The notes: generated from the sequence alone by a model not told the origin. Shown: positions 50,384 through 59,664, numbered from the stretch's first letter. The stretch: 64,000 nucleotides of DNA from DASUCS01 sp041166745 (GCA_041166745.1 JBEEGH010000005.1:124001-188000); one strand, 5' to 3'. Numbers and translations are program-made.

Positions 50384-50878
50384 TCAGGTGAACCGCCACT
50401 TCGTCGGCGTGCCGGTGAAATCGGCCTCGGTCAGCCCATAGGCAACTGTCGGGGGAACGTTGAAGAGAGCGTTGTCCGCGAAGAACTCCACGGGGATGTC
50501 CGTCTCGTACTTCACGTTGCAGACTTCGGTGAAACGTTCCACCGGCTGACGATCAGGCACCAACAGTGCAGTCCCTTCGACGACGACCGGTTCCAACGGG
50601 TTGTCTGTCGTGACCGTGCAGCGAGGATCTCGGTCTAGATTGCGAGCCCGTCGGGAGCCGGGGCTCGAACTGAACCAGATGGCGTCGTCGAGCCACGCTC
50701 CCCAGACAGGCATCACCGCGGGTTTGCCGTCGCCGTCCACGGTGGCCACCCAGTAGTCGTGCGACGAGGTCAGCCGCTCGACGGCCCACGACCACGGCAG
50801 CAGCCCGGTGCCCTCGGTCGGCCCTTGGATCCCATAGCCGGGCATGTACGGCCGGCTCGATGTCGGATGCATGGGCAT
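50384..50878 (-). CDS. Pyridoxamine 5'-phosphate oxidase family (F420/FMN-binding) protein
   Basis: This split-barrel protein has about 164 aa. WSWAVERLTSSHDYWVATVDGDGKPAVMPVWGAWLDDAIWFSSS is the typical PPOX opening, read here in several parts, followed by RARNLDRDPRCTVTT. In actinobacteria such proteins bind F420 or FMN and reduce or oxidise small molecules. The start is uncertain: ATG 50878, 50872 or 50845; the last gives the most family-like N-terminus (MPGYGIQGP). It is divergent from the aldo/keto reductase with as little as 11 bases between starts. Confidence 0.85.
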   Translation of the reverse strand: MPMHPTSSRPYMPGYGIQGPTEGTGLLPWSWAVERLTSSHDYWVATVDGDGKPAVMPVWGAWLDDAIWFSSSPGSRRARNLDRDPRCTVTTDNPLEPVVVEGTALLVPDRQPVERFTEVCNVKYETDIPVEFFADNALFNVPPTVAYGLTEADFTGTPTKWRFT

Positions 50879-50883
50879 AAGGT
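50878..50883 (+). promoter_or_regulatory. Putative -10 element for the aldo/keto reductase gene
   Basis: TAAGGT ends 6 bases before the ATG at 50890, with no Shine-Dalgarno sequence. It overlaps the first codons of the divergent PPOX gene if that gene starts at 50878. Confidence 0.3.
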
Positions 50884-50889
50884 CGCGCA

Positions 50890-51918
50890 ATGGAAAGAAC
50901 CACGCTCGGTCGAACCGGTATCCAGGTCAGCCGCTACTGCCTCGGCGCAATGATGTTCGGCGCCTGGGGGAACAAGGATCACGACGACAGCGTGCGGATC
51001 ATTCACCACGCGCTCGACAACGGCATCAACTTCATCGACACGGCGGACGTGTACTCCGCCGGCGAGTCAGAGGAGATCGTCGGGAAGGCCCTCAAGGGCC
51101 GACGTGATCAGGTCGTGCTTGCAACGAAGTTCGTCGCGCCGATGGGGGAGGACAGCAACCAGCAGGGAGCGTCGCCGCGCTGGATCAAGCAGGAGGTGGA
51201 GAACAGCCTCCGCCGCCTCGACACCGACTACATCGACCTTTATCAGGCTCATCGTCCCGACCCCACTGTCGATCTCGATGACACGCTTGCCGCGCTCTCC
51301 GACCTCGTGCACGAGGGCAAAGTGCGGGTCATCGGCACCTCGACCTACCCAGCCGAGCTCATCGTCGAGGCGCAATGGGTGGCAGAGCAGCGGGGCCGCG
51401 AGCGTTTCCGTTGCGAGCAGCCGCCGTACTCGATCTTCGCGCGCGGCATCGAGACCGCGGTGTTGCCAACGTGCCTGAAGTACGGCATGGGTGTGATCCC
51501 GTGGAGCCCGCTCGCGGGCGGTTGGCTCACGGGCAAGTACCGTCGCGGCGAGGCCGTGCCCGACACGAACCGGGCTCGGCGGATCCCTGAGCGGTTCAGC
51601 TACGACCTTCCCGAGAACCAACGCAAGCTCGATCTCGTCGAGGAGTTGCTGAAGTTGGCGGCCGACGCCGGTGTGTCGCTCACCCATCTCGCGCACGCCT
51701 TCGTGTTGGAACATCCTGCGGTGACGTCGGCGATCATCGGTCCTCGCACGATGGAACAGCTCACGGACGTGCTCGCGGGGGCCGACGTGCGACTGTCCAA
51801 CGACGTACTCGACGCCATCGACAAACTCGTTCCGCCCGGAACCACCATCAATGCGGCTGACGCGGGCTACTCCCCGCCGTCGCTCAGCCGGAAGGCCCGC
51901 CGTCGGATTCGACGCTGA
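50890..51918 (+). CDS. Aldo/keto reductase
   Basis: This 342-aa NADPH-dependent TIM-barrel oxidoreductase has the catalytic tetrad: Asp and Tyr in FIDTADVYSAGESEEIVG, Lys in VVLATKF and His in LYQAHRPDP. The cofactor region is IPWSPLAGGWLTGKYRRG and the C-terminal SAIIGPRTMEQL segment is typical. The closest type is the AKR group acting on aldehydes or sugars (general stress protein 69-like). It is monocistronic. A TANNNT hexamer sits 6 bases before the ATG. It converges on the SDR gene with a 21-base gap. Confidence 0.93.
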   Translation: MERTTLGRTGIQVSRYCLGAMMFGAWGNKDHDDSVRIIHHALDNGINFIDTADVYSAGESEEIVGKALKGRRDQVVLATKFVAPMGEDSNQQGASPRWIKQEVENSLRRLDTDYIDLYQAHRPDPTVDLDDTLAALSDLVHEGKVRVIGTSTYPAELIVEAQWVAEQRGRERFRCEQPPYSIFARGIETAVLPTCLKYGMGVIPWSPLAGGWLTGKYRRGEAVPDTNRARRIPERFSYDLPENQRKLDLVEELLKLAADAGVSLTHLAHAFVLEHPAVTSAIIGPRTMEQLTDVLAGADVRLSNDVLDAIDKLVPPGTTINAADAGYSPPSLSRKARRRIRR

Positions 51919-51939
51919 GGAGCTATCGAAGCCGACGCG

Positions 51940-52692
51940 CTACATCGAGGCCGTCATGCCACCGTCGACGACGATGAAGGTGCCGGTCACATAGCTCGCG
52001 TCGTCGGACAGCAAGAAACGCACCACCTTGGCGATGTCCATCGGATCTGCGATTCGATGCATCGGTATCCGCTCCTCGAGCCGAGCGCGCGCTTGGGGCA
52101 TGTTCAGCAGCGGGGCCAGCATCGGCGTGTCCACCGCTCCTGGACACACGGCGTTGACTCTGATGCCCTCAGCTGCAAAGGCATGGGCCATCGAACGCGT
52201 GAGTCCGAGCAGGCCCGCTTTCGACGAGCAGTACGCCGGCAGCATTCCGTTGCCGCTGAGGGCCTCCACCGACGCGATCCCGACCACTGCGGCCCCGGCG
52301 CCGACTTCACGCAACGACGGCAGGAGTTCCTTCACGAGCAGCGCCTCCGCTCGTAGGTTCACATCGAGGACGGCGTCCCACGCGGCCTCGTCGAGGAACG
52401 GAACCGGCATCGCACCACCGACTCCGGCGGCGTGCACGATCCCACCGATCGGGCCGAGGGCCTCACGAGCCTCGAGCGCGGCGCCGGCGAACGTCGACGA
52501 GTCGGTGACATCGAGCCATCGCCCGAGGCTCGACACTCCGAAGCGCTGCGCCGCTTCCTGGGCTGTTGCTTCAGCGCCGGCGCCGTCGAGATCCCACGCC
52601 GCGACAGGTCGTCCTGCTTCGGCGCACGCGAGCGCGCACGCCCTACCGATACCGGAGCCACCTCCTGTGATGATCACCGCTGACGTGCTCAC
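51940..52692 (-). CDS. Short-chain dehydrogenase/reductase
   Basis: This 250-aa classical SDR has TGGGSGIGRA (cofactor loop) at about 10-19, an NVRAEA-type NLRAEA segment, and the catalytic Ser and Tyr-x-x-x-Lys in ASVEALSGNGMLPAYCSSKAG. The C-terminus LLSDDASYVTGTFIVVDGGMTASM is characteristic. The substrate is unknown. The GTG start overlaps the stop of the upstream LLM oxidoreductase (GTGA), so it belongs to a PaaX-LLM-SDR operon and may act on the same pathway intermediate. Confidence 0.92.
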   Translation of the reverse strand: MSTSAVIITGGGSGIGRACALACAEAGRPVAAWDLDGAGAEATAQEAAQRFGVSSLGRWLDVTDSSTFAGAALEAREALGPIGGIVHAAGVGGAMPVPFLDEAAWDAVLDVNLRAEALLVKELLPSLREVGAGAAVVGIASVEALSGNGMLPAYCSSKAGLLGLTRSMAHAFAAEGIRVNAVCPGAVDTPMLAPLLNMPQARARLEERIPMHRIADPMDIAKVVRFLLSDDASYVTGTFIVVDGGMTASM

Positions 52693-53936
52693 GGCAGTGG
52701 CGCGGCGCCGACGACGTAGTCGGGCGCCGGACGGGCGGGTTCGCGACGGGCGAGGGCCGCCTCCATCGCAGGGCCGAGACGTTCGAGCTTCGCCTTCTCG
52801 CGCTCGTCCGCTCGCTCGGCGAACTCCGGCATCACCTCAGAGGCAAACAGCTCCAGCGACTCACAGATGTGCTCGTGACGGTTGCGGCCGGACTGACTCA
52901 CGAAGATCATCTGGTCGACGCCGCAGTTCTCGTACGCCCTCACGAGCTCGCGGATCTGATCGGGTGTGCCGATCGCCCCTCGCAGCGAACCGAGCCCTTG
53001 CTCGAACAGTTGGGCACCGAGAACCTGTCCTGTCTGCGCGGCGACGTTGCGGTCGAACCCCATCGCCGAACGGTTCTGCTCGAACTCCTCCCACACGTTC
53101 GTGACACCGGGCCGGTGCGTGCCGAACACGTAGTAGTGGCCGAGGGAGTATCCGAAGAAATGCCCACCGTCGAGCCCGCGCTCGATAGCTGTCTCCTCGT
53201 CCGGATGGCACATCATGGGGAGCACGATGGCGAGGTTCGGATTCACGGCGAATCCGCCCGGCACGCACTGGTCCGACTGAATCGTGGCGTAGTAGTCGTC
53301 AGCCCATTGGCGAGCCTCCTCGGGCTCGATGAAACTGAAGGAGAGCGCGCCGATGCCCTTCTGGGCCGCGAGATGGATCGTCTCGCGCCGGCTGCATGCC
53401 ACCCACACCGGTGGATGTGGCTTCTGCAACGGCTTGGGAACGACGTTGCGCGGCGGCATGTGCAAGAACTCGCCGTCGTACCCTGCGAACGGCGCTTCGA
53501 CCATCATGCGAGTGGCCGCGTCGAGGCCCTCCTCCCACTGCGCACGCTTCGTCCCGCGGTCGATGAGGAACCCGCCGAGCTCGGTCTCAGAGCTCGCCTC
53601 GCCCGTGCCGAAGTCGACGCGTCCATCGGACAGCAGGTCGAGCGTCGCGATGCGCTCCGCGACTCGTGCTGTGTGATTGAAGCTCTGCGGGAGCTGCACG
53701 ATGCCGTGACCCAGCCGGATGCGGCTGGTGCGCTGCGAGCATGCGGCGAGGAACACCTCTGGCGCACTCGAATGCGAGTACTCCTCGAGGAAGTGGTGCT
53801 CGACCTCCCACACGTAGTCGATGCCGAGCTTGTCGGCGAGCTCGACCTGATCGAGGGCGTCCTTGAGCAACCGATGCTCGCTGTCGACCTCCCACGGTCG
53901 CGGAAGTTGATGCTCGTAGAAGATGCCGAAACGCAT
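52689..53936 (-). CDS. LLM class flavin-dependent oxidoreductase (luciferase-like monooxygenase)
   Basis: This 415-aa TIM-barrel flavin/F420 enzyme opens MRFGIFYEHQLPRPW and has WEVEHHFLEEYSHSSAPEVFLAACSQRT, ATLDLLSDGRVDFGTGE and PPVWVACSRRETIHLAAQKG, all bacterial luciferase-like signatures. Such enzymes oxidise small organic molecules. The AGGAG-like sequence 5' of the ATG is a plausible ribosome-binding site. The gene lies 24 bases after the PaaX-type regulator and is coupled to an SDR, indicating a small catabolic operon whose substrate is not evident. Confidence 0.93.
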   Translation of the reverse strand: MRFGIFYEHQLPRPWEVDSEHRLLKDALDQVELADKLGIDYVWEVEHHFLEEYSHSSAPEVFLAACSQRTSRIRLGHGIVQLPQSFNHTARVAERIATLDLLSDGRVDFGTGEASSETELGGFLIDRGTKRAQWEEGLDAATRMMVEAPFAGYDGEFLHMPPRNVVPKPLQKPHPPVWVACSRRETIHLAAQKGIGALSFSFIEPEEARQWADDYYATIQSDQCVPGGFAVNPNLAIVLPMMCHPDEETAIERGLDGGHFFGYSLGHYYVFGTHRPGVTNVWEEFEQNRSAMGFDRNVAAQTGQVLGAQLFEQGLGSLRGAIGTPDQIRELVRAYENCGVDQMIFVSQSGRNRHEHICESLELFASEVMPEFAERADEREKAKLERLGPAMEAALARREPARPAPDYVVGAAPLP

Positions 53937-53960
53937 GTCAGGAACTCCTAGCGCTTGCTC

Positions 53961-54857
53961 TCAAGGGATCGATTCGATGAGATCGTCGAAGGAACGGAAC
54001 AGGGCCGGTCGGTTGTGCTGCTCACGCAACAGCAGCGCGATTCGGCGACTGCGCACGAGCAACTCGCGCGCCGCACGGCCAGGCCAAGGACGCGGGAGGA
54101 GCTCGGGCGGCAACAGCGGGTCGTCCGCGAAGATCTCGGAGAACTCCACGGTCACCGACAGCGCTCCTGGAAGGAAAACCGCATCGGCGAGACGCTCGCG
54201 TCGCTTCCGCATCGCCTCGAGTGCGTCAGGAACGGTGCGATACGTCGCGACGAACTTGTCGTAGCGGTCGGCGATCTCCTCGATCGGCCAAAGTCGTCTG
54301 ACCAACTCGCGCGGGTCGGTGACACCGCCGATGCTGAGATCGTCGGTCGACGCTTGCATGACCACATCGTCCACGCCGAGGCGTTCCGCTTCCCCGGCGA
54401 CGTCTTTCTCCCAACGATGGGGCGAGACGTACAGCCCGTTGGCGATCGCCGCGCCGCCGAGAGCCAGCAGGCGATCGCGAAACCCGTCACGCGCCGATCG
54501 CCGCGCCTCGGGTACCGCGAACGAGACCAGCCGCCACTTCCGATCCCATCCCCGACCGGCGTGATCCTGCACGTACGCCAGACGATGGCGCTCCATGTTG
54601 CTGCCGAGCGCTTTCATCCCCTGCTCGGTGGCGAGATAGCGGGCGGCGCGGCCGGTGCCCTCTCGTTCGAAGAGACCTTCCTGGACGAGGCGTCGCAGAC
54701 ACGAACGCACCTGGTCAGCGGTTTGGCCGCACGCCTCCGCGACCGGCAGAACCTCCTCGGCGACGATGGTGCCGTCTTCGTGGGCCATTCCGAGCACCAG
54801 CACTCGGGTGGGAACCACGGTCGTCGCCGCGACGGTCGTTTTCACCACGACCGTCAC
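53961..54857 (-). CDS. PaaX-family transcriptional regulator
   Basis: The protein has about 298 aa with an N-terminal winged helix (RVLVLGMAHEDGTIVAEEVLPVAEACGQTADQVRSCLRRLVQEGLF region). The PaaX middle and C-terminal domains follow (WRLVSFAVPEARRSARDGFRDRLLALGGAAIANGLYVSPHRW, and DDPLLPPELLPRPWPGRAARELL near the end). PaaX represses phenylacetate degradation and responds to an aryl-CoA ligand. Here the adjacent LLM and SDR genes are the likely targets. The start is ambiguous among TTG 54884, GTG 54857 and GTG 54845. It is 54 bases downstream of cysH. Confidence 0.9.
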   Translation of the reverse strand: MTVVVKTTVAATTVVPTRVLVLGMAHEDGTIVAEEVLPVAEACGQTADQVRSCLRRLVQEGLFEREGTGRAARYLATEQGMKALGSNMERHRLAYVQDHAGRGWDRKWRLVSFAVPEARRSARDGFRDRLLALGGAAIANGLYVSPHRWEKDVAGEAERLGVDDVVMQASTDDLSIGGVTDPRELVRRLWPIEEIADRYDKFVATYRTVPDALEAMRKRRERLADAVFLPGALSVTVEFSEIFADDPLLPPELLPRPWPGRAARELLVRSRRIALLLREQHNRPALFRSFDDLIESIP

Positions 54858-54911
54858 TCTGCACGACCGGACGCAGAACGTCAACCGCGGCTCCCGCGCG
54901 GTTGGCGACCG

Positions 54912-55613
54912 CTACATGTCGTGGAGGCCGCACTCCGTCTTGTCGAGACCGGCCCAGCGTCCTGCTCGGGGATGGTCGCCGTTCGTGACCGGTTGTGTGC
55001 AGGGCATGCAGCCGATCGACGGATAGCCCTGCAACGTAAGCGGATTCACCGGCACGTCGTGGTCGGTGATGTAGCCGGCGACGTCTTGATCGGTCCACGT
55101 TGCCAACGGGTTGATCTTCACGAGCCCCCGGAGGTCGCGCGCGATGATCGGCGCGCTTTCGCGGGCAGCCGCCTCGACTCGGCGCAGGCCGCTCATCCAC
55201 GCGGCCTTGCCCATCAGCGCTCGGTCGAGTTGGCCGACCTTCACTGCGGAGCAGCAGTTCTCGGGGTCGAGCTTCCAGAGCTCTTCGTCGTGATGCTTGA
55301 CGGTCATGATTCGCATGTTGAGGCCGTATCGGCGGCGGACTGTTTCCACGGTGTCGAGCGTCTCGGGGAAGTGATAGCCGGTGTCGATGAAGACGACTTC
55401 GATCGCGGGGTACACCTTCACGGCGAGATCCACGAGCACTGCGTCGGTCATCGACGCGCTCAGGCAGAGGTGTGGTGCGAAGTTGTCGACGCCCCACTGG
55501 ATGATCTTCGACGCGGGCAGCCGCTCGAACTCTCTGTTCAGTTCGGCTAGCTCCTCATCCGTGTACTGCGGAAGGCTCGAGAGGGGATTCGGCTCCAAGA
55601 TCATGTCGCGCAC
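54912..55613 (-). CDS. cysH: Phosphoadenylyl/adenylyl-sulfate reductase (APS type)
   Basis: This 233-aa enzyme reduces (P)APS to sulfite with thioredoxin. The PP-loop region LSASMTDAVLVDLAV and IDTGYHFPETL is present. The [4Fe-4S] cysteines ENCCSAVK and CMPC mark the APS-reducing class, and the catalytic Cys is in the C-terminal KTECGLH. The start overlaps the sulfite reductase stop by 13 bases. Assimilatory sulfate reduction is thus represented by cysH and sir in one operon, but no ATP sulfurylase or transporter genes are in the window. Confidence 0.93.
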   Translation of the reverse strand: MRDMILEPNPLSSLPQYTDEELAELNREFERLPASKIIQWGVDNFAPHLCLSASMTDAVLVDLAVKVYPAIEVVFIDTGYHFPETLDTVETVRRRYGLNMRIMTVKHHDEELWKLDPENCCSAVKVGQLDRALMGKAAWMSGLRRVEAAARESAPIIARDLRGLVKINPLATWTDQDVAGYITDHDVPVNPLTLQGYPSIGCMPCTQPVTNGDHPRAGRWAGLDKTECGLHDM

Positions 55614-57370
55614 TCCGACTCACCGGTCTCCGCCACGTACGGACCCGTCTCGTCGTAGTCGACGTAGTACTCCGGACCATCTTCGGGTAGCGGGAACTCG
55701 TCGAGTTCCTTGAGGTCCGCAGCGACGGCCTTCGCGCCGCCGACTCGATCGAGCCACGAGCGGAAGACTTCGCCCGCCTCGCGCTCCTCGGCGAAGCGGC
55801 GCACGACCCTGACGGTGGCTTCCGGCGCGTTCTTCGCCGGCAGGCGCAAGGCCTTCTCCCCGAAGTGCACCTGGGTCTGGCCGACGTAGCCGCCGAGCAG
55901 CATCTGATAGCCGGGCGCAGGCTTGCCGTGAGCGCGGCGTTCGGCACCGAAGAAGCCGATGTCGGAGATGTGGTGCTGGCCGCACGAGTTCGTGCAGCCG
56001 GAGATGTTCGTGCGGATACCGCCGACATCAGACAAGCCGGCCTCGTCGAGTGCGGCACCGATCGCGTCGGCCAAACCACGTGATTGGGTGACGGCGAGGT
56101 TGCACGTGTCGGCGCCGGGGCAGGCGACGACGTCGCGGGCGAGTTCGGCACCCGGCTCGGCCATACCGATGGTGGTCAGCCGGTCGAACAAGCGAGGCAG
56201 CTGCTCTTCCGTGAGATCGCGGAACGCGAAGTTCTGGCGGTTCGTGACGCGAACGTCGAGGCCCAGCTCGCGTTGGATCGATGCCAACGCACGGAATTGA
56301 TCGGACGTGACGTCGCCGAGCTTGGCGTAGGCGATCGCGGACACGGTTCCCTTGGCGTTGCCGCGGATCACATTGGCTTCCTGCCAGCGGTCGTACGCGG
56401 CGGTGGCGCGGATGCTCACGGGTACGCCCTGGCCGACTGGCGTCGGCGCGATGGTGGCGTGCAGACCGGCGGGCGCGTCACCTTCTTTCTGCACGACCTC
56501 GGGAACGCCGCCGGGCCAGGAAGACGAAGCGAGCAGGAAGCGGCGCTCCTTCAAGATGCGCGCTTGCAGCTCGTCCCAGCCCATCGTGTCGACGAGCCAC
56601 TTCATGCGGGCCCGCAGCTTGTTGTCGCGGTTGCCGTGATTCGAGAACACACGCAGGATCGCCTCGAGCGTGGGAAGCAACTCCTCACGCGTCGTGAATT
56701 CTTCGAGGGCGAGCGCGGGATGCGGGTTGGCGCCGAGGCCGCCGGCGACGAACACACGGAAGCCGCCCTCGAGTTCGCCGTTCTCGGCACGCCGCGCGCT
56801 GGCAACGACACCGACGTCGTTGAACATCGCCTGGCCGCAGTCCGTGTCGCAGCCGGAGAAGTTGATCTTGAACTTGCGCGGCAGTCGTTGCGCGAGTGGG
56901 TGGCGCAGGAAGTGTTGGAACGCCGCCTCGGCCCACGGTGACACATCGAGTACTTCGAAGGGGCAGGCGCCGGCGAGGTGACAGGCCATCACGTTGCGCA
57001 CCGTGTCGCCGCACGCTTCGCGCGACGTCATGCCGACGGAGGCGAGCTCGCGCAGTACCGCGGGCACCGTTTCGAGATCCACGAAGTGGAACTGGATGTT
57101 CTGCCGGGTGGTGATGTGGCCCCAGCCTCGCGAGTAGGTGTCGGCAATGTGACCCATGAGGTCGAGTTGCTCGGCGAGCAGGCGCCCGTACGGGATCTTC
57201 ACCCGCACCATCTGGTGGTGGCCGCCTTGCCGCTGGCCATAGATGCCGTTGTTCAGCCGGAAGACGCGGAAGACATCGTCGTCGAGCTCACCCGCGAGGT
57301 ACCGGCCGAGCTGTGCTTCGAACTTGGCGATGTCGGCCAGCTGAGCCGGATCGATCTCACGCTGCAGCAT
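55601..57370 (-). CDS. sir: Ferredoxin-dependent sulfite reductase (sulfite/nitrite reductase family)
   Basis: This 589-aa siroheme enzyme reduces sulfite to sulfide with six electrons from ferredoxin. Two pseudo-symmetric ferritin-like repeats are present. The [4Fe-4S]-siroheme cysteines are in CPGADTCNLAVTQ and NISGCTNSCGQH, with GWGHITTRQNIQFHF and GGLGANPHPALALEEF as substrate/siroheme contacts. Proximity to cysH favours sulfite over nitrite as the substrate. The ATG is preceded by a 113-base region that holds a promoter-like sequence. Confidence 0.93.
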   Translation of the reverse strand: MLQREIDPAQLADIAKFEAQLGRYLAGELDDDVFRVFRLNNGIYGQRQGGHHQMVRVKIPYGRLLAEQLDLMGHIADTYSRGWGHITTRQNIQFHFVDLETVPAVLRELASVGMTSREACGDTVRNVMACHLAGACPFEVLDVSPWAEAAFQHFLRHPLAQRLPRKFKINFSGCDTDCGQAMFNDVGVVASARRAENGELEGGFRVFVAGGLGANPHPALALEEFTTREELLPTLEAILRVFSNHGNRDNKLRARMKWLVDTMGWDELQARILKERRFLLASSSWPGGVPEVVQKEGDAPAGLHATIAPTPVGQGVPVSIRATAAYDRWQEANVIRGNAKGTVSAIAYAKLGDVTSDQFRALASIQRELGLDVRVTNRQNFAFRDLTEEQLPRLFDRLTTIGMAEPGAELARDVVACPGADTCNLAVTQSRGLADAIGAALDEAGLSDVGGIRTNISGCTNSCGQHHISDIGFFGAERRAHGKPAPGYQMLLGGYVGQTQVHFGEKALRLPAKNAPEATVRVVRRFAEEREAGEVFRSWLDRVGGAKAVAADLKELDEFPLPEDGPEYYVDYDETGPYVAETGESECAT

Positions 57371-57425
57371 GAAGGGCTCTCCTGAGAGCGGGCCTGAAAA
57401 ACCGACCTGCCTGATCGGGATTCAC

Positions 57426-57454
57426 AGTGTTCCAAACCCGAGTCACAGGGTCAA
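57426..57454 (-). promoter_or_regulatory. Putative promoter of the sir-cysH operon
   Basis: On the minus strand TTGACC (57454..57449) and AACACT (57431..57426) are separated by 17 bases, giving a transcript with about 50 bases of leader ahead of sir. A C-run (plus strand, 57459-57465) lies just upstream. No further palindrome is clear. Confidence 0.45.
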
Positions 57455-57483
57455 CATTCCCCCCCGTGCCATTTGTCTCCTCC

Positions 57484-58830
57484 TCACTCCTGCCGGAGAA
57501 GCTCCGCGACCCGAAAGGCCAGGTCGAGGGACTGCCGGCCGTTGAGCCGAGGGTCGCACATGGTCTCGTAGCGATCGTCGAGGTCGCCGTGGCCGAGTTG
57601 CTCGGCTCCGCCCAGGCACTCCGTGACGTCGTCGCCGGTCAGCTCGACGTGGACACCCCCGGGCCACGTGCCCACCTCTCGGTGGGCAGCGAAAAACCCT
57701 GCGATCTCGGCGATGATCACGTCGAAGTCCCTGGTCTTGCGGCCGGTGTCGGACGTGAACGTGTTGCCGTGCATCGGATCGCAACACCAGACCACCGGAT
57801 GCTCGGCCTCGGTGACTGCTCTCAGGAGCGGAGGAAGTGCAGCGCGCACGTTGTCGGCGCCCATTCGCGTGACCAGCGTGAGGCGCCCGGGAATCCGGTC
57901 GGGATTGAGCGCCTCGCAGAGCGCGATGACGTCACCGGGCGTCGACGTCGGTCCCAGCTTGACGCCGAGCGGATTACCGATGCCCTTGGCGAATTCCACG
58001 TGGGCGCCGTCGAGCTGCCGGGTGCGCTCGCCGATCCACACCAGGTGGGCGGAGCAGTCGTACCAGCCGCCCGTGAGTGTGTCCTGGCGGGTCAGCGCCT
58101 CCTCGTACCCGAGGATCAACGCCTCGTGGCTCGTGTAGAAGTCGACTTCGTGGAGCTTCGGCTCCGACTCCGTGTCGAACCCACAGGCCTTCATGAATCG
58201 CAGCGCACGTTCGATCTCGCCGGCGACCTGCTCGTAGCGCTGGCCCTGGCGGCTCGACGCGACGAAGTCCTGGTTCCATTGATGGACCCGTGAGAGGTCG
58301 GCGAAACCTCCCTTGGTGAACGCCCGTAGCAGGTTCAACGTCGCCGACGACTGGTGGTACACGGAGAGCAGCCGCTCCGGATCGGGTGTGCGGGCCGCGG
58401 CAGTGAAGGCGATGTCGTTGACCATGTGGCCGCGGAAAGCGGGGAGCGCCGAACCGTCGATTGTCTCGGTGGCCTCGGTGCGCGGCTTGGCGAACTGACC
58501 AGCGATGCGTCCGACCTTCAGCGCGGGCACGCCAGAAGAGTACGTCAGCACCACCGCCATCTGCAGAATGACCTTCAACTTGTCGCGGATCTCGTTGGCC
58601 GAGAACGAGTCGAATGACTCGGCACAGTCACCCGCCTGCAGCAAGAAGGCCTCGCCATTCGCAACCCGGCCGAGGTCCTGGGTGAGGCTGCGGGCCTCGC
58701 CGGCGAACACCAGCGGCGGCAGCGAGCCCAACTGCTTCAGAACGCGATCGAGCGCGGCCTCATCGGGCCATTCGGGCTGCTGACCGGCGGGGCGATCGCG
58801 CCACGACGAAGGCGACCAATCGGGGGACAC
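57484..58830 (-). CDS. aroF: 3-deoxy-7-phosphoheptulonate synthase, class II (AroA-II type)
   Basis: This enzyme condenses phosphoenolpyruvate and erythrose 4-phosphate in the first step of the shikimate pathway. It has 448 aa. Class II signatures are present: AFLLQAGDCAESF (metal-binding Cys), VGRIAGQFAKPRT, RMKACGFDTES-like FMKACGFDTES, and CDPMHGNTFTSDTGRKTRDF. The C-terminal NGRQSLDLAFRVAELL is also present. This plant-type form is the actinobacterial norm. The start is GTG 58830, giving the expected short N-terminal extension (DRPAGQQPEWPD); GTG 58854 is an alternative. It is divergent from the alpha/beta hydrolase. Confidence 0.93.
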   Translation of the reverse strand: MSPDWSPSSWRDRPAGQQPEWPDEAALDRVLKQLGSLPPLVFAGEARSLTQDLGRVANGEAFLLQAGDCAESFDSFSANEIRDKLKVILQMAVVLTYSSGVPALKVGRIAGQFAKPRTEATETIDGSALPAFRGHMVNDIAFTAAARTPDPERLLSVYHQSSATLNLLRAFTKGGFADLSRVHQWNQDFVASSRQGQRYEQVAGEIERALRFMKACGFDTESEPKLHEVDFYTSHEALILGYEEALTRQDTLTGGWYDCSAHLVWIGERTRQLDGAHVEFAKGIGNPLGVKLGPTSTPGDVIALCEALNPDRIPGRLTLVTRMGADNVRAALPPLLRAVTEAEHPVVWCCDPMHGNTFTSDTGRKTRDFDVIIAEIAGFFAAHREVGTWPGGVHVELTGDDVTECLGGAEQLGHGDLDDRYETMCDPRLNGRQSLDLAFRVAELLRQE

Positions 58831-58893
58831 GGCAAAAGCCTGACTGGTGTGCACGCGCGACGCAAAGCGGTATCCGCGCGAGGCTCGCGAGCC

Positions 58894-59664
58894 ATGGGGG
58901 AGTACGTCGAGCTCGGTGGGGTCAAGACCTGGTACGAGGTCGTGGGAGAAGGCGACCCGCTCGTGCTGCTCCACGGCGGGATGAGCGACAGCACCGCGTG
59001 GGGCATGCAGGTGCCTGCCTTTGGTGAGGCCTACCAGGTCTTCTCGCCGGACCGGCGAGCGCACGGCAAGACGCCAGACGTACAGGGTCCGCTCACGTAC
59101 GACGCCATGGCGGCCGACACCGTGGCCTTCCTCGAGACCGTGGTCGGCGGGCCGGCGCACCTCGTCGGGTGGAGCGACGGCGGGATCGTGGCCCTGCTCG
59201 TCTCGCTACAACGTCCTGATCTCCTGCGCCGGCAGGTGGTGATCGGTGCGAACTTCCACCACGACGGCCTCCTCGACGCCTTTCACCTCGGTGATGATCC
59301 GAATGCCGACCACGTCGCGTTGTTCAAGGGAATGTACGAAGCCAACGCGATTGATCCTGCGAACTGGCCGACCTTCTTCCGCAAATCCGAGCGCATGTGG
59401 CGTGAGGAGCCGACGATGACGATCGATGACATCCGCAGGATCGCGGCGCCCACGCTGGTGATGGTGGGCGACGACGATGCGATCGAGTACGACCACACCA
59501 CGGCGCTGTTCGAAGCGTTACCGGCAGGTCAGCTCGCCGTCGTACCCGGCACCTCTCACGTCCTCAACCTGGAGAAGCCCGCGCTGGTGAATCAACTCGT
59601 GTTGGAGTTCCTCGCTGAGGCGGAGCCGCCGGGAACGTTCATGCCGTTCCGGCGGGCGCAATGA
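58894..59664 (+). CDS. Alpha/beta hydrolase
   Basis: This 256-aa hydrolase has an N-terminal strand-rich start, HGG oxyanion segment (LVLLHGGMSDSTAW) and nucleophile elbow GWSDGG (Ser94). The acid is in VMVGDDDAIEY and the catalytic His in VPGTSHVLNLEKP. It resembles carboxylesterases and lactonases of the soluble type; the substrate is unknown. The ATG at 58894 is favoured over an upstream GTG because the family begins there. A 21-bp imperfect tandem repeat spans its 3' end. It converges on the sigma factor gene. Confidence 0.9.
   Translation: MGEYVELGGVKTWYEVVGEGDPLVLLHGGMSDSTAWGMQVPAFGEAYQVFSPDRRAHGKTPDVQGPLTYDAMAADTVAFLETVVGGPAHLVGWSDGGIVALLVSLQRPDLLRRQVVIGANFHHDGLLDAFHLGDDPNADHVALFKGMYEANAIDPANWPTFFRKSERMWREEPTMTIDDIRRIAAPTLVMVGDDDAIEYDHTTALFEALPAGQLAVVPGTSHVLNLEKPALVNQLVLEFLAEAEPPGTFMPFRRAQ

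Noticed and set aside
53955..55550. Plus-strand open frame of about 530 codons opposite PaaX and cysH
   Set aside because: It crosses two minus-strand genes and their spacer and has no recognisable domain; typical GC-rich antisense frame.
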